Source: CAZDDB01 sp963843285
GTDB lineage: Bacteria > Acidobacteriota > HRBIN11 > JAKEFK01
Direction of reading: 5' to 3'
Assembly (NCBI GenBank): GCA_963843285.1
Contig: CAWJJO010000002.1
Location: forward strand, 434,001 to 498,000
DNA length: 64,000 nucleotides
Every line of letters starts with the position of its first letter. Position 1 is the first letter of the stretch. The notes beneath the pieces are model-generated. The model searched no databases, had not been told where the DNA came from, and saw only the letters and a list, made by a program, of their open reading frames with translations. A program made the position numbers and the translations under genes. Shown in pieces: positions 51,723 to 61,021 of the stretch.

Positions 51723-52682
51723 ATGGAAGCAAAACAGTACATCGATCTGCTTCATTACATGAAGTTGACCCGCCGTTTGGAAGAACACCTCGTTGTTCTG
51801 TACAAAGAAGGAAAGATTCATGGCGGGCTTTACAGTAGTTTGGGGCAGGAAGCAATCTCCGTTGGAACAACGTACGCGCTCGGCCCGGAAGATGTTGTCA
51901 GTCCGGTGATCCGGAACATCGCGACGGTTCTGATCAAAGGCTACACTCCAAAAGACATCTTTTGCCAGTACCTTGCTCGTCTGGGTGGTCCTACGAAAGG
52001 AAAGGATACGACTCTTCATTTTGGAGAAATTGGCAAAGGGACCGTTGCGCCGATCAGTATTCTTGGTCCATTGATTCCGATCATGGCAGGAGTTGCGCTG
52101 GGGGGCCGTTTGAAGGGAAAGAACATCGTCACTCTCACTTACATAGGAGATGGCGGCGCATCAACTGGCGATTTTCATGAAGGAATGAACTTCGCTTCAG
52201 TCCATCACCTTCCGCTGATTTGTGTGATTGAAAACAATCAATACGCTTATTCCACACCGGTTACAAAACAGGCAAACGTAAAGGACCTGGCTGACCGCGC
52301 TCGCGGATACGGCATACCGGGTATGATCGTTGATGGAAACGATGTTCTGGCAATCTACGATGCAACCCTGCAAGCGAGACAATTGTGTCTGAACGGGGAA
52401 GGACCTGTTTTGATGGAATGCAAGACCTTTCGCATCAAAGGTCACGCGGAGCACGATGATCCTTCGAAATACGTGCCGGCAAAATTGTTCGAAGAGTGGA
52501 GGGAAAGAGATCCGGTAGATCGATATGTACGGCATTTATTGGATCAGAAGATTGTCTCCAAATCGGACATTCAGACCCTGGAAGAACAGATCGAGCTGCT
52601 GCTTCGGAACTCGTTGCAAGAGGCACTCGAATCTCCATTTCCGCCTCCGGAAAATGCAGGCAAAGGGGTCTTTGCAAGCTGA
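51723..52682 (+). CDS. 2-oxoacid dehydrogenase E1-alpha (third copy, PDH/acetoin type)
   Basis: The 319 residues begin MEAKQYIDLLHYMKLTRRLE and carry GGLYSSLGQEAISVGTTYAL, GDGGASTGDFHEGMNFASVH with ENNQYAYS and the KGHAEHDDPSKYVP loop. This is the shorter PDH/acetoin-dehydrogenase type, distinct from copies one and two. The start is ambiguous: ATG 51723 has GGAGG only two bases away, whereas an in-frame TTG at 51636 is seven bases after GGAGGAGG but lies inside a repeat. Its beta partner, separated by 2.7 kb of sulfatase-like genes, is probably the E1-beta at 55443. Confidence 0.9.
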   Translation: MEAKQYIDLLHYMKLTRRLEEHLVVLYKEGKIHGGLYSSLGQEAISVGTTYALGPEDVVSPVIRNIATVLIKGYTPKDIFCQYLARLGGPTKGKDTTLHFGEIGKGTVAPISILGPLIPIMAGVALGGRLKGKNIVTLTYIGDGGASTGDFHEGMNFASVHHLPLICVIENNQYAYSTPVTKQANVKDLADRARGYGIPGMIVDGNDVLAIYDATLQARQLCLNGEGPVLMECKTFRIKGHAEHDDPSKYVPAKLFEEWRERDPVDRYVRHLLDQKIVSKSDIQTLEEQIELLLRNSLQEALESPFPPPENAGKGVFAS

Positions 52683-52691
52683 TCCAACGCC

Positions 52692-53288
52692 ATGAAAAAT
52701 CTTGCCGCGGTGATTCTGTTTCTTTGCCTGCTTGCATTGATTCCCCATGCAATTTATTCCTATCGCGATTACAACGTACTTCTGATCACCATGATCATTG
52801 GGAGAGCACAACCGGCTCGATCATCTCTTTCCACTATATCGTGAGATTACACAGGTTCCGTTCATCGTCTACTATCCGCATCTCGGCCGCAAAGGTGAAT
52901 CGAACCAACCTGTAGATCATCTGGCCTGGCTCCCACGATTCTGGATCTTCTTCACATCAAAACAGATGTACGAATGCGGGGACAAAGTCTGAAACGCGCG
53001 GTGAGCCGATCTCCCGTAGATTTGCTTTTTGCTCCCACGTCCAAGCGTCAGCGCACATTTCTTTGCACCTTCGCCCCGGAGGAAGAGCAAATTCCTATGC
53101 TGTCAGAGATGGTGAATTTGTTTCAGTCCGATCCCGCCAGAGTTTCCAATCCGCCTTTTTCTTTGGCCCGGCCCGTGCTGGAAGCATTCAGCAAAGAGGC
53201 GCAGGAGGCACACAGGAATCGCAAAAATCCGGAACTCAGCGAAGAAGAAAGGGGGATGCTTCGCGATCTTGGGTACATTTCACCGTGA
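52692..53288 (+). pseudogene. Sulfatase pseudogene with internal deletion
   Basis: The N-terminus survives (MKNLAAVILFLCLLALIPHA, then YNVLLITMI, the start of the metal-binding block). It then jumps to the late catalytic region (GEHNRLDHLFPLYREITQV, PFIVYYPHL) in another frame, and in a third frame ends LSEEERGMLRDLGYISP, the typical sulfatase end. About 250 residues are lost and at least two frames are used, so no active enzyme is expected. It follows the third E1-alpha by 9 bases. Confidence 0.72.
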
Positions 53289-53295
53289 GTGGCAC

Positions 53296-55324
53296 TTATT
53301 CCACGTTCAATGCATACACCACGACTTCGTTCCGGCCTTGATGAAAGGAGGCTTCGGGGACAACGGCGCCGAATTTTGATCCCTTCGATCCTGTTGAAAA
53401 CGACCTCGTGACGGCACGGACAATATTATTTACGCTGATCACTACAGTAGTCGGCTCCAAAGACTCGCGAATTTCACCGGAAATAAAGACCGGTTGGACA
53501 TTCGCGTTCAAATCCACGTTGCGATACGACGCTTCATCCTTCAGCGCAACGTTGATTCGCTTTCCCACGCCAATTTCGTCCGCGCGTTTTCCGATCAGCC
53601 CTGCATACGGGCCAAATTGAAACACACGGTCAAAGCCCGTTCCAGAACCAAACAAGGCGAGCTTTCGCTGCAATGCCGTGTCCTCTTTTGTGATATCAAG
53701 CTGAAACTTTTCTTGCCTTGCGCCTTCCCTCCGCACCAGGACTCGCGAGACCCGATCCGGAAGATCCGGGTTCAAAGCAGACTGGCCATCCACTTCCCAT
53801 GGCAGCGAAGCATTCAGAATTTGCGCCATCGTAGGAAGTATGTCAATCGTCTCCACTCTTCGATCCTGAATCGACCCTGCTTTCTGATGGGGCGCTTTAA
53901 TGAAACAAGGAACCATCATAATCTGGGAATAATTATCCTGGGTTGGATTTCGCAGTGATTCGCCCGGAGAAAAACCGACACCGTGATCTGCGGCCACAAT
54001 GATCAAACTGCGATCGTATAGACCTGCTTGCTTGAGACGATCCAATAAAGCACCGAGCAGTCTGTCCACAAAACCAAGCTGAAGAAGATGCCGCTCGTAA
54101 TGTTCAGCGACGGCAAATTCATCTCTTTCCCAAACCCCTCTTCTTTGATTCTTTGCCTGCCAGATACTCGAGCCGTATTCGTTGTATTCCTTGCCCGATG
54201 GAAGATATTTCCAGGGTTTGTGCGGCAGAAGAATGTGAAGAAAATAGAGAGTGGGTTTTTCTTCTGGAGTTACGGCTGCGATAAATCGTCCGAAAATCGC
54301 AGGTCTGTTCTTTTTGGCAGCGAGTGCTTCTTCGTCCAGTTCCTCCTGCTCACCGGTCTGGTCCCAGAAGTCGCCCCAGGTCTGGGTTACAGCCGGTAAA
54401 TTTTCAGTGAATTCTATCGGAAGCACAATCTGAGGATAGACGGCGGATAGATCCAGAACCATAGATCGCATCCTGCGTACAAATGGATCCCGGGGTTTCC
54501 AATCGATTTGGGAGACCCGGCGGGAACAGACGTGTAGCCGATTCGATCACTTTCATTTTGTACGATCCGCCAAGCAACGAAAAAAGACTATTCGGATAAT
54601 CCCGGTAAGTGGGCAGGCGTTTCTCCCCGGGATAACAGCCGGTCAGAATTGCAGGCAGAGCTGTAGGCGTAAGTGTGGCAACCGTGCTGGTATTGCGGAA
54701 CCAGTAGGACTCGCGCATCAACCGCGCAAAATTCGGATAGCGCACCGGATCGATCATCGCCTTTTCATCCAGCAGTGAAATCAAAGGCAATTCATCAAAG
54801 ATCACCATGACGACCGGCGCCGTTGCCTGGATCGGCTGCATTCCGGCTACAGAGGATCCGCCGGTAAGAATCCCTGAGATCGGATCGCTGAAGAGGAACA
54901 TCCCCGGAACAAGTAAAAGTGCAGGAAATAGAAAAGTGAGCAGCATTCCTGCTGCCTGTACCCGGTGTTTCAGGATCGCGATTCCGCCGCCTGCGAGTAG
55001 CGCCAGTGCAACCAATACGTACGGAGAATTCTCAAAGCGTTTCAAAATAGGGAGAACGATCAGTGAAATTAAGATCGTCACGAAGAAGCCATGGACAATA
55101 TTTCCCGCGGTCTTGTTGATCCGGCACGCGGCGAGTTCAATTCCCGCAAAAACCGCCGGCAATACGACGCACAGCAATGCCACCAAAACCACAATATCCA
55201 CCGGATTGCTTCCCCGAGCGACAAAGAATTCCGCATTGTGCGATAGCTGATCGAAGAGGGGCTGCGCAACCGCCAGAGAGCAGAGGATAAAGAGGTGAAC
55301 TATGTTTGTTTTACTTTGTGACAT
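53296..55324 (-). CDS. Membrane-anchored sulfatase-like hydrolase (one apparent frameshift)
   Basis: The 670-codon gene encodes about five N-terminal membrane helices (about 10-150), then an alkaline-phosphatase-fold domain (VVMVIFDELP, nucleophile Thr region in TLTPTALPAILTG, LYFLHILLPHKPW, IIVAADHGVGFSPGE) and a C-terminal beta-rich part. The frame changes near 54492-54495: removing one base from GGGG gives a continuous LETRDPFVRRMRSMVLDLS. A sequencing indel is likely. Phosphoglycerol or phosphoethanolamine transfer is possible, but the substrate is unknown. It is oriented against the dehydrogenase genes. ATG 55324 is preceded by GGAAG. Confidence 0.85.
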
Positions 55325-55349
55325 CTTCGCTTCCGAACCCAAAAACTTT

Positions 55350-55401
55350 GGCAGGCAAGATGCCTGCGGCCCATAATGCAGGCTGGAAGCCTGCGCTCCA
55401 G
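55350..55401. repeat. GGAGCGCAGGC palindromic repeat, inverted copy
   Basis: GCAGGCAAGATGCCTGCGGC, CCATAATGCAGGC and TGGAAGCCTGCGCTCC match the units at 34407 and 63818 in reverse order. It lies in the divergent gap between the sulfatase-like gene and E1-beta. Confidence 0.75.
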
Positions 55402-55418
55402 TTGGAAATTTTTAACTA

Positions 55419-55424
55419 TATAAT
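55419..55424 (+). promoter_or_regulatory. Possible -10 box upstream of second E1-beta
   Basis: TATAAT lies 18 bases before the ATG at 55443. The -35 position falls in the palindromic repeat. A local promoter would be needed because the sulfatase-like gene interrupts the operon in the opposite direction. Confidence 0.35.
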
Positions 55425-55442
55425 AGCTTGGGTGAGATAGCG

Positions 55443-56413
55443 ATGATTTTGACATATCTGGAAGCCATCCGGCAAGGACTGTGGGAGGAGATGGAGTCCG
55501 ATCCGCGCGTGTTTCTCCTTGGTGAAGATATCGGAGCCTATGGCGGCGCGTTCAAGGTGACTGCGGGTATGCAGGAACGGTTCGGGGAACGGCGAGTGAT
55601 GGATACGCCAATTTCCGAATCCGCGATTGTCGGTGTGGCAATCGGATCGGCGCTTTACGGAATGCGTCCGGTCGCGGAGATGCAGTTTATCGACTTTATC
55701 GCCTGCGCTTTCAACATGATTTCCAATTATGCCGCAAAAGCGCACTACTGTTGGGGCGCTGCGATCCCGATTGTCATCCGCGGTCCGTATGGCGGGGGAG
55801 TCCACGCAGGACCGTTTCATTCACAATGCGTCGAATCTTATTTCCTCAATACTCCGGGACTCAAGATTGTCGCGCCGTCGACTGCGATCGATGCAAAAGG
55901 TTTGATCAAGGCTGCAGTCCGCGATCCCAATCCTGTGATCTATTTTGAGCACAAGTTTCTCTATCGCAGAATAAAAGAAGAGATTCCACCCGGAGATCTG
56001 AATGTTCCGATCGGACAGGCGGTGATCAGACGAGAAGGGAAACATCTGACCATCGTGACTTACAGCGCGATGGTCCACGTTGCAATGGAAGCTGCGCAAA
56101 TACTTTCCCGGATGGGATCGAAGCGGAAGTGCTGGATCTGCGAACACTTTCCCCTCTCGACGAAGCCGCGATTTTGCAGAGTGTCCGGAAAACAAACAAA
56201 GTCCTACTGCTTCATGAGTCTTCTCGTTTTGGTGGCTTTGGTGGCGAACTGGCTGCTGTCATTGCCGAAAAAGCATTCGAATACTTGGATGCTCCGATCC
56301 TTCGCATTGCAGCGATCGATACCCCGGTTCCGTTCAGCGCGCCTTTGGAAGAATATTTTCTTCCGAATGCAAACAAGGTGGTATCCGCATCGAAGAAGCT
56401 GATGGAGTATTGA
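55443..56413 (+). CDS. 2-oxoacid dehydrogenase E1-beta (second copy, one apparent frameshift)
   Basis: The protein shows LLGEDIGAYGGAFKVTAGM, DTPISESAIVGVAIGSALYG, GPYGGGVHAGPFHSQCVESY and, in the next frame after about 56110, VLDLRTLSPLDEAAILQSV with LLLHESSRFGGFGGELAAVI. The frame is restored by adding one G at CCCGGATGG (56108-56112), which gives ILSRDGIEAEVLDL. This fits a sequencing indel. If real, the enzyme would lack its C-terminal domain. ATG 55443 is preceded by GGTGAG. The stop overlaps the E2 start (TGATG). The probable partner is the third E1-alpha. Confidence 0.88.
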
Positions 56414-57594
56414 TGAAGGTTTCAGTGATTGTTCCCCAAATCGGCCAGAGTATCGCCGAGGCCACGATTGTCAAATGGTTCAAAAAACAAGGCGATTCTG
56501 TTTCCAAAGGGGAGACTCTGTTGGAAATCGGAACAGACAAGATCAACACGGAGATTCCGGCGCCCGAATCCGGTGTTGTGGAACGGTTACTGATTCCGGA
56601 AGGAGAGACGATCCCTGTAGGAACCGAAATCGCCGTGATCAAACTCTCAGAGGAATCTGGAGCAGGGGCCAGCTGGAGCGCGGGCTCCCAGCCCGCAGGA
56701 TCCGGTCCTCTGACGAGTCTCGGGGACAAAGAGGCACGCGCTCCGGCTGGGAATGAGGAACGGCGGCATTCGCCTTTTGTCCGAAAACTGGCGCAGGAAC
56801 ACGCGATCGATTTGTCAGCGATCTCCGGAACCGGTGAAGGCGGAAGGATAACAAAGGAAGATGTGTTGAAGATCGTGGAACAGAAAGAGCAGCCGACGAT
56901 ATCTGAGGAACGAGTGGCGATGTCACGGATGCGAAAGCTCATTGCCGATCACATGGCTCACAGCAAACGGACCGCCGCGGATCTGACGACTTTCTTTGAA
57001 GTCGATATGCAGCAGGTATCGTGGGAACGAGAGAAGTCCAAGGAAATGATCTTGAGCCAGCGCGGAATTAAGTTGACCTATCTTCCATTTGTGCTGTATG
57101 CGACCGTAAAAGCGTTGAAAGCCTTTCCTGTATTGAACTCATCGATCGATGGCGACGATATGATCTATCATCGAGATGTGCATCTCGGGATCGCAGTTGC
57201 CATGGAGGATGGATTGATTGTGCCTGTGATCCGCGATGCGGATCAGAAGAATGTTCTGGAACTGGCGCGCGCGGCACACGACCTGTCAGAACGGGCTCGC
57301 AGCAAACGTCTGACTCCCGATGACTTGCAGGGTGGTACGTTCAGTGTAACCAATCCGGGAGTTTTCGGCGCATTGATGGGAACTCCAATCATCCATCAAC
57401 CGCAGGTTGCCATCCTGGGGCTGGGCGCTGTGGTCAAGCGCGCCGTGGTCATTGACGACGCAATTGCGATTCGCCCGATGGCATATTTGTCCCTGACGTA
57501 CGATCATCGAGCGCTGGACGGATCCGACGCGGACGGTTTTCTGGCGCAGATCAAACACACGCTGGAGAAAGAATGCCCATCGCTCCATCCATAA
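56413..57594 (+). CDS. Dihydrolipoamide acyltransferase E2 (second copy)
   Basis: The 393 residues have a lipoyl domain (1-78, modified Lys in LEIGTDKINTEIPAP), a linker, a peripheral-subunit-binding domain (near 120-155, SPFVRKLAQEHAIDLSAISG) and a catalytic core ending with YDHRALDGSDADGF (HxxxDG). The linker (about residues 86-115) is encoded by a copy of the palindromic intergenic repeat (TGGAGCGCGGGCTCCCAGCC), so a mobile-type repeat has been accepted in frame. It overlaps E1-beta upstream and lipB downstream by 22 bases. Confidence 0.94.
   Translation: MKVSVIVPQIGQSIAEATIVKWFKKQGDSVSKGETLLEIGTDKINTEIPAPESGVVERLLIPEGETIPVGTEIAVIKLSEESGAGASWSAGSQPAGSGPLTSLGDKEARAPAGNEERRHSPFVRKLAQEHAIDLSAISGTGEGGRITKEDVLKIVEQKEQPTISEERVAMSRMRKLIADHMAHSKRTAADLTTFFEVDMQQVSWEREKSKEMILSQRGIKLTYLPFVLYATVKALKAFPVLNSSIDGDDMIYHRDVHLGIAVAMEDGLIVPVIRDADQKNVLELARAAHDLSERARSKRLTPDDLQGGTFSVTNPGVFGALMGTPIIHQPQVAILGLGAVVKRAVVIDDAIAIRPMAYLSLTYDHRALDGSDADGFLAQIKHTLEKECPSLHP
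56674..56755. repeat. Palindromic repeat inside the E2 linker coding sequence
   Basis: TGGAGCGCGGGCTCCCAGCC and CGCGCTCCGGCTGGGA are inverted arms of the GGAGCGCAGGC family. They encode WSAGSQPAGSGPLTSLG... of the disordered linker. Length and frame allow read-through. Confidence 0.65.
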
Positions 57595-58238
57595 TCCGAA
57601 ACTGTGAGCTCATTCTCCCCGGGACTTTGCCGTATCAGACGGCAGTAGTACTACAGGAATCGTACGTAAAGCGAGTAGCCTCCGGCGCTGAAACTGAAAA
57701 GCTGGTCCTGCTGGAGCATCAACATGTCATTACTCTCGGGCGCGGTTTTCATCCCGAAAACCTGCTGGTTTCGCGCGGCTGGCTGGAGGCAAACGGAGTC
57801 GCGGTGGAAGAGAGCGGCCGGGGTGGAGATATCACCTATCATGGGCCTGGACAGGTAGTCGGGTATCCGATCCTGAATATTTCTGATCAACCGGATCTTC
57901 ACCGTTATCTCCGGAATTTGGAGGAAGTGATGATCCGTTGCGCAAGAGACTTCGGAATTGAAGCAGGCCGCAAACCCGGAATGACCGGTATCTGGGTCGG
58001 CGATGAAAAACTTGGAGCAATTGGGGTTCGAGTCGCCCGGTGGGTCACCAGCCACGGATTTGCATTCAATGTAAGTCCGGATCTCAAATATTTTGAATAC
58101 ATGATTCCCTGTGGAATCCGGCAACACGGCGTGACTTCCATGAAAAAACTTCTAAATCGGGTTATTCCCCTGGACGAAATTTACGCCAGTCTTGTCCGGC
58201 ATTTTGAAGCCATATTTCAGCGCAAGGTCATCGCATGA
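57573..58238 (+). CDS. lipB: Octanoyl-[ACP]:protein octanoyltransferase
   Basis: LipB moves octanoate from acyl carrier protein to lipoyl domains, the first step of E2 lipoylation. The 221 residues show LLEHQHVITLGRGFHPENLL, RGGDITYHGPGQVVGYPIL, KLGAIGVRVARWVTSHGFAF and the catalytic Cys in MIPCGIRQHGVTSM. It overlaps E2 upstream and the dehydratase downstream (ATGA), so it is co-expressed with its substrates. No lipA is seen. Confidence 0.96.
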   Translation: MPIAPSIIRNCELILPGTLPYQTAVVLQESYVKRVASGAETEKLVLLEHQHVITLGRGFHPENLLVSRGWLEANGVAVEESGRGGDITYHGPGQVVGYPILNISDQPDLHRYLRNLEEVMIRCARDFGIEAGRKPGMTGIWVGDEKLGAIGVRVARWVTSHGFAFNVSPDLKYFEYMIPCGIRQHGVTSMKKLLNRVIPLDEIYASLVRHFEAIFQRKVIA

Positions 58239-59176
58239 TCGCCCTGGAACAGATCCGTTCCGCACAAGCGCGGATTCGTCCTCATTTGCACCGCACACCG
58301 ATGTTCACTTCGCGGTATCTGGGTGCGCAAACGGGAAGTGAGGTCTATTTGAAAGCCGAGTTATTTCAGAAGACCGGTTCGTTTAAGCCGCGGGGCGCGA
58401 TCAACAAAATCAAACAATTCTCGGCTGAAGAAAAATCCAGAGGAATCGTTTCCGTGTCGGCCGGCAATCACGCCCAGGCGGTTGCTTTTGCCGCAGCCAT
58501 GGAGCGAATCCCATGCGTTGTCGTTATGCCCTCCAGCGCTCCGCAAAACAAACTGGATGCAACTCGTGGCTATGGGGCCACAGTCGTACTGCACGATGAC
58601 ATGCGCACGATTTTTGAACGCATGGAAGAAGTGCGCAGGGAAAATAATTCCACGTTTCTTCCTCCATTCGACGATCCGGACGTGATCGCAGGGCAGGGAA
58701 CCATTGGCCTGGAAATCCATGAAGATATTCCGGATGCGGATACTGTAGTTGTTGGGATCGGCGGCGGCGCCTTGATTTCGGGTATCGCTACCGCGATCAA
58801 GCAGTTGAATCCGAAAGCGCGTGTGATCGGAGTCGAACCGGAAGGAGCTCCGGCGATGACACGCGCATTGCAAGAAGGAAAACCTGTACGTCTCGAGAAA
58901 ATTCAGACAATTGCAGATGGCCTTGCTGCTCCCTACGCGGGGAAATTGAATCTGGAATTCGTTCAAGCCTACGTGGATGATGTGGTGCTTGTAAACGATC
59001 AGCAGATTCGTGACGCGGTCATTGTCTTATTGGAACGCGCCAAGCTTTTCGTGGAACCGGCCGGCGCAGCATGTGTTGCCGCATTGCTTGCAGGGAAAAT
59101 CCAATCGCCCGGAAAGGTAGTGCTGGTTCTCAGTGGCGGCAACCTGAGTTTGTCCCTTCTCAAATCCTGGATTTAG
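58235..59176 (+). CDS. ilvA: Threonine dehydratase (catabolic/serine-racemase-like type)
   Basis: This PLP enzyme deaminates threonine to 2-oxobutanoate. The 313 residues show the PLP Lys in QKTGSFKPRGAINKI, VSAGNHAQAVAFAAA, the phosphate-binding GIGGGALISGIATAI and LSGGNLSL. The C-terminal ACT regulatory domain is missing, so it is the short type (TdcB, serine racemase or 3-hydroxyaspartate dehydratase), not the isoleucine-feedback-regulated type. The product could feed the neighbouring oxoacid dehydrogenases. It overlaps lipB. Confidence 0.9.
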   Translation: MIALEQIRSAQARIRPHLHRTPMFTSRYLGAQTGSEVYLKAELFQKTGSFKPRGAINKIKQFSAEEKSRGIVSVSAGNHAQAVAFAAAMERIPCVVVMPSSAPQNKLDATRGYGATVVLHDDMRTIFERMEEVRRENNSTFLPPFDDPDVIAGQGTIGLEIHEDIPDADTVVVGIGGGALISGIATAIKQLNPKARVIGVEPEGAPAMTRALQEGKPVRLEKIQTIADGLAAPYAGKLNLEFVQAYVDDVVLVNDQQIRDAVIVLLERAKLFVEPAGAACVAALLAGKIQSPGKVVLVLSGGNLSLSLLKSWI

Positions 59177-59177
59177 G

Positions 59178-59322
59178 ATTCACCACAAAGGCACAAAGAA
59201 CACAAAGAAGGAAAAATTTTAAGCACGGAAAACACGGAATTCACGGAAGGGAATTTCCTTACTTTCCGTGTTTTCAGTGTCTTCCGTGCTTAATCCTATT
59301 CTTTGTGTCTTTGTGGTGAATC
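59178..59322. repeat. Nested ACCACAAAGG / CACGGAAAACACGG palindromic repeat
   Basis: The outer arms ATTCACCACAAAGGCACAAA ... CTTTGTGTCTTTGTGGTGAAT enclose an inner pair AAGCACGGAAAACACGG ... CCGTGTTTTCAGTGTCTTCC. It sits between two convergent genes; its right edge includes the Omp85-like stop codon. Confidence 0.8.
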
Positions 59323-61019
59323 AGAAGAGGCGGAAGAGTTTCGGGAGATCTCCCAGCACTTCGAAGATCTGGCCGGACGAAACGCTGATTGAGTAGCCCT
59401 TCGGATCTACGGACGCGAAAGGACTCGTTTGTCTGGTCAGGGGCACTGCAAAGTCCACGCGAACCACTCTCGCGCTCTGCGCCTTCTTCAATCCAATGCG
59501 GAGACCTACACCCACACTGACGGGAAAGTCATCGAACTTGAGATGTTCGTCCCCGGACCAAACGTAGCCCGCATCGAGAAACCCGACAAAACCGATTCCA
59601 ATCAATCTGTGATTGAATGGCGTGAAGATGCGGTCCTCAATATTCATCAATACACGGTTCTGGCCGTTAAAGTATTTGAACGTGTAACCGCGAAGTCCTT
59701 CATCTTCACCGAGTGAAATTTGAAATGGGGGGTCGACGTCTTTTGTCAGCGTGGTAGAAAAATTCGTGGCTAGCGTCTGGCGTGGGAAACGGATGGGACC
59801 AAGATGGAATTCAGGCATCTGCAGATAATAGTGCGAAAATGCATTGAAGATCACGTTGCTGAAATGACCATCATCTTGACGTCGAATACTGAATTCGCTC
59901 AGCAGGGAAAGATATTGCCAGGAGCTCACTTCTTTGGTGTACTGGGCGATCGTTTGGATTTGATAAAAATCGGGGTTGGGTTTGATGTCGTGAGAGCGGG
60001 TGAATGTGGTGGCTAGAAGAATTCCGTCCGGTAAATCTTCGACCCTCCCGAAGTTATCGAGATAGTTTTTCTTGATAAACTGCTGGCGCTCCCAATTGAA
60101 AATAGCCCCATATTGATAATCTTCGCGGTCGGTAGGATGCAGATTCGATCGAATGGACTTAATGGCGACTGCTTCCGGGTAAATGATACGCGCGGCATTT
60201 GGATACAACAAACTGTCTGCACTGAACAGCAATCCGAGGCGACGATGGTTGTAGCGGCTTCCCCAGGATCTTGCGGCGAAGAAAAGACCCCTCCGGTGGT
60301 CCGTATCGATCTCCGCGACGGTTTCCCCCTTGTAGTGAAGCTTTTCAGCAAAAATCCCGGAATCCCACGAAACTCCATACGCCCATTTTGTATCCAGCGA
60401 GTAGAACGGACGAATCACATCGTTCGTGTATCTCCATCCATCGGTTGCCGTTTCGTAGCTGGTCTCAAACTTCCACCGGCTGTTCAGAAATTGCGGATCC
60501 GAATACAGCGCGCCCCACGTGGTCCTTTCGGGATCCTGTTTGTAACCGAGAGAGACTCTTTTCCCGAGTCCCAGAAAATTGGACTCTTCGATGCCAAACT
60601 GAAATTTGGAATACCCAGAGCTTTTTCCGAAAGAAAGATCGATTTGTGTGGTCCATTGATCTTCCGTATGGACGTAGAGATCCACTTTCTCGGGTCCGAC
60701 GACCTTGGATTCAATCCGGACATCATCGAGGAACGAGTGCCTTCGTAAGTTCCGTTCTGATTCCGCGATCAGATCGAAGTCCAGGGGGTCCCCTTCGCTG
60801 AACAATAGCTCGCGGCGGACAAAAGAATCGTTGGTCCGGTTGTGAACCTTGTTTAAGAAGCGGAACGGCCAGGAAACGATACTCCGGGATCCGCGGATCG
60901 AATGCATCCAGGGTATCAATGTGAATCTTATTGATTTGATATTGAACCGTTGGATCGAGTGTTTCCTGTGCGCAAACAACCGATGCAAACGCACAAAAAA
61001 TCAAAAGAAAAACCTTCAT
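59321..61019 (-). CDS. Omp85-like outer-membrane protein (one apparent frameshift)
   Basis: The gene encodes a signal peptide (MKVFLLIFCAFASVVCAQ), a POTRA-like repeat (VRRELLFSEGDPLDFDLIAE, SERNLRRHSFLDDVRIESK) and a 16-strand-type barrel ending with GRRLG-type Omp85 patterns (SLGEDEGLRGYTFKYFNGQN, GFLDAGYVWSGDEHL) and a C-terminal aromatic residue. It resembles BamA/TamA relatives with few POTRA domains. The first 50 codons and the rest are in different frames; deleting one base in the GGG at 60886-60888 joins them (FDPRIRSIVSWPF). A sequencing indel is likely. The partner and cargo are unknown. Confidence 0.85.
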
Positions 61020-61021
61020 GA

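Noticed and set aside
52692..53288. Two or three independent small genes
   Set aside because: The pieces are consecutive parts of one sulfatase with deletion and frame changes.
25591..59322. CRISPR-like array from the many ACCACAAAGG repeats
   Set aside because: Copies are dispersed, palindromic and irregularly spaced with no spacers or cas genes.
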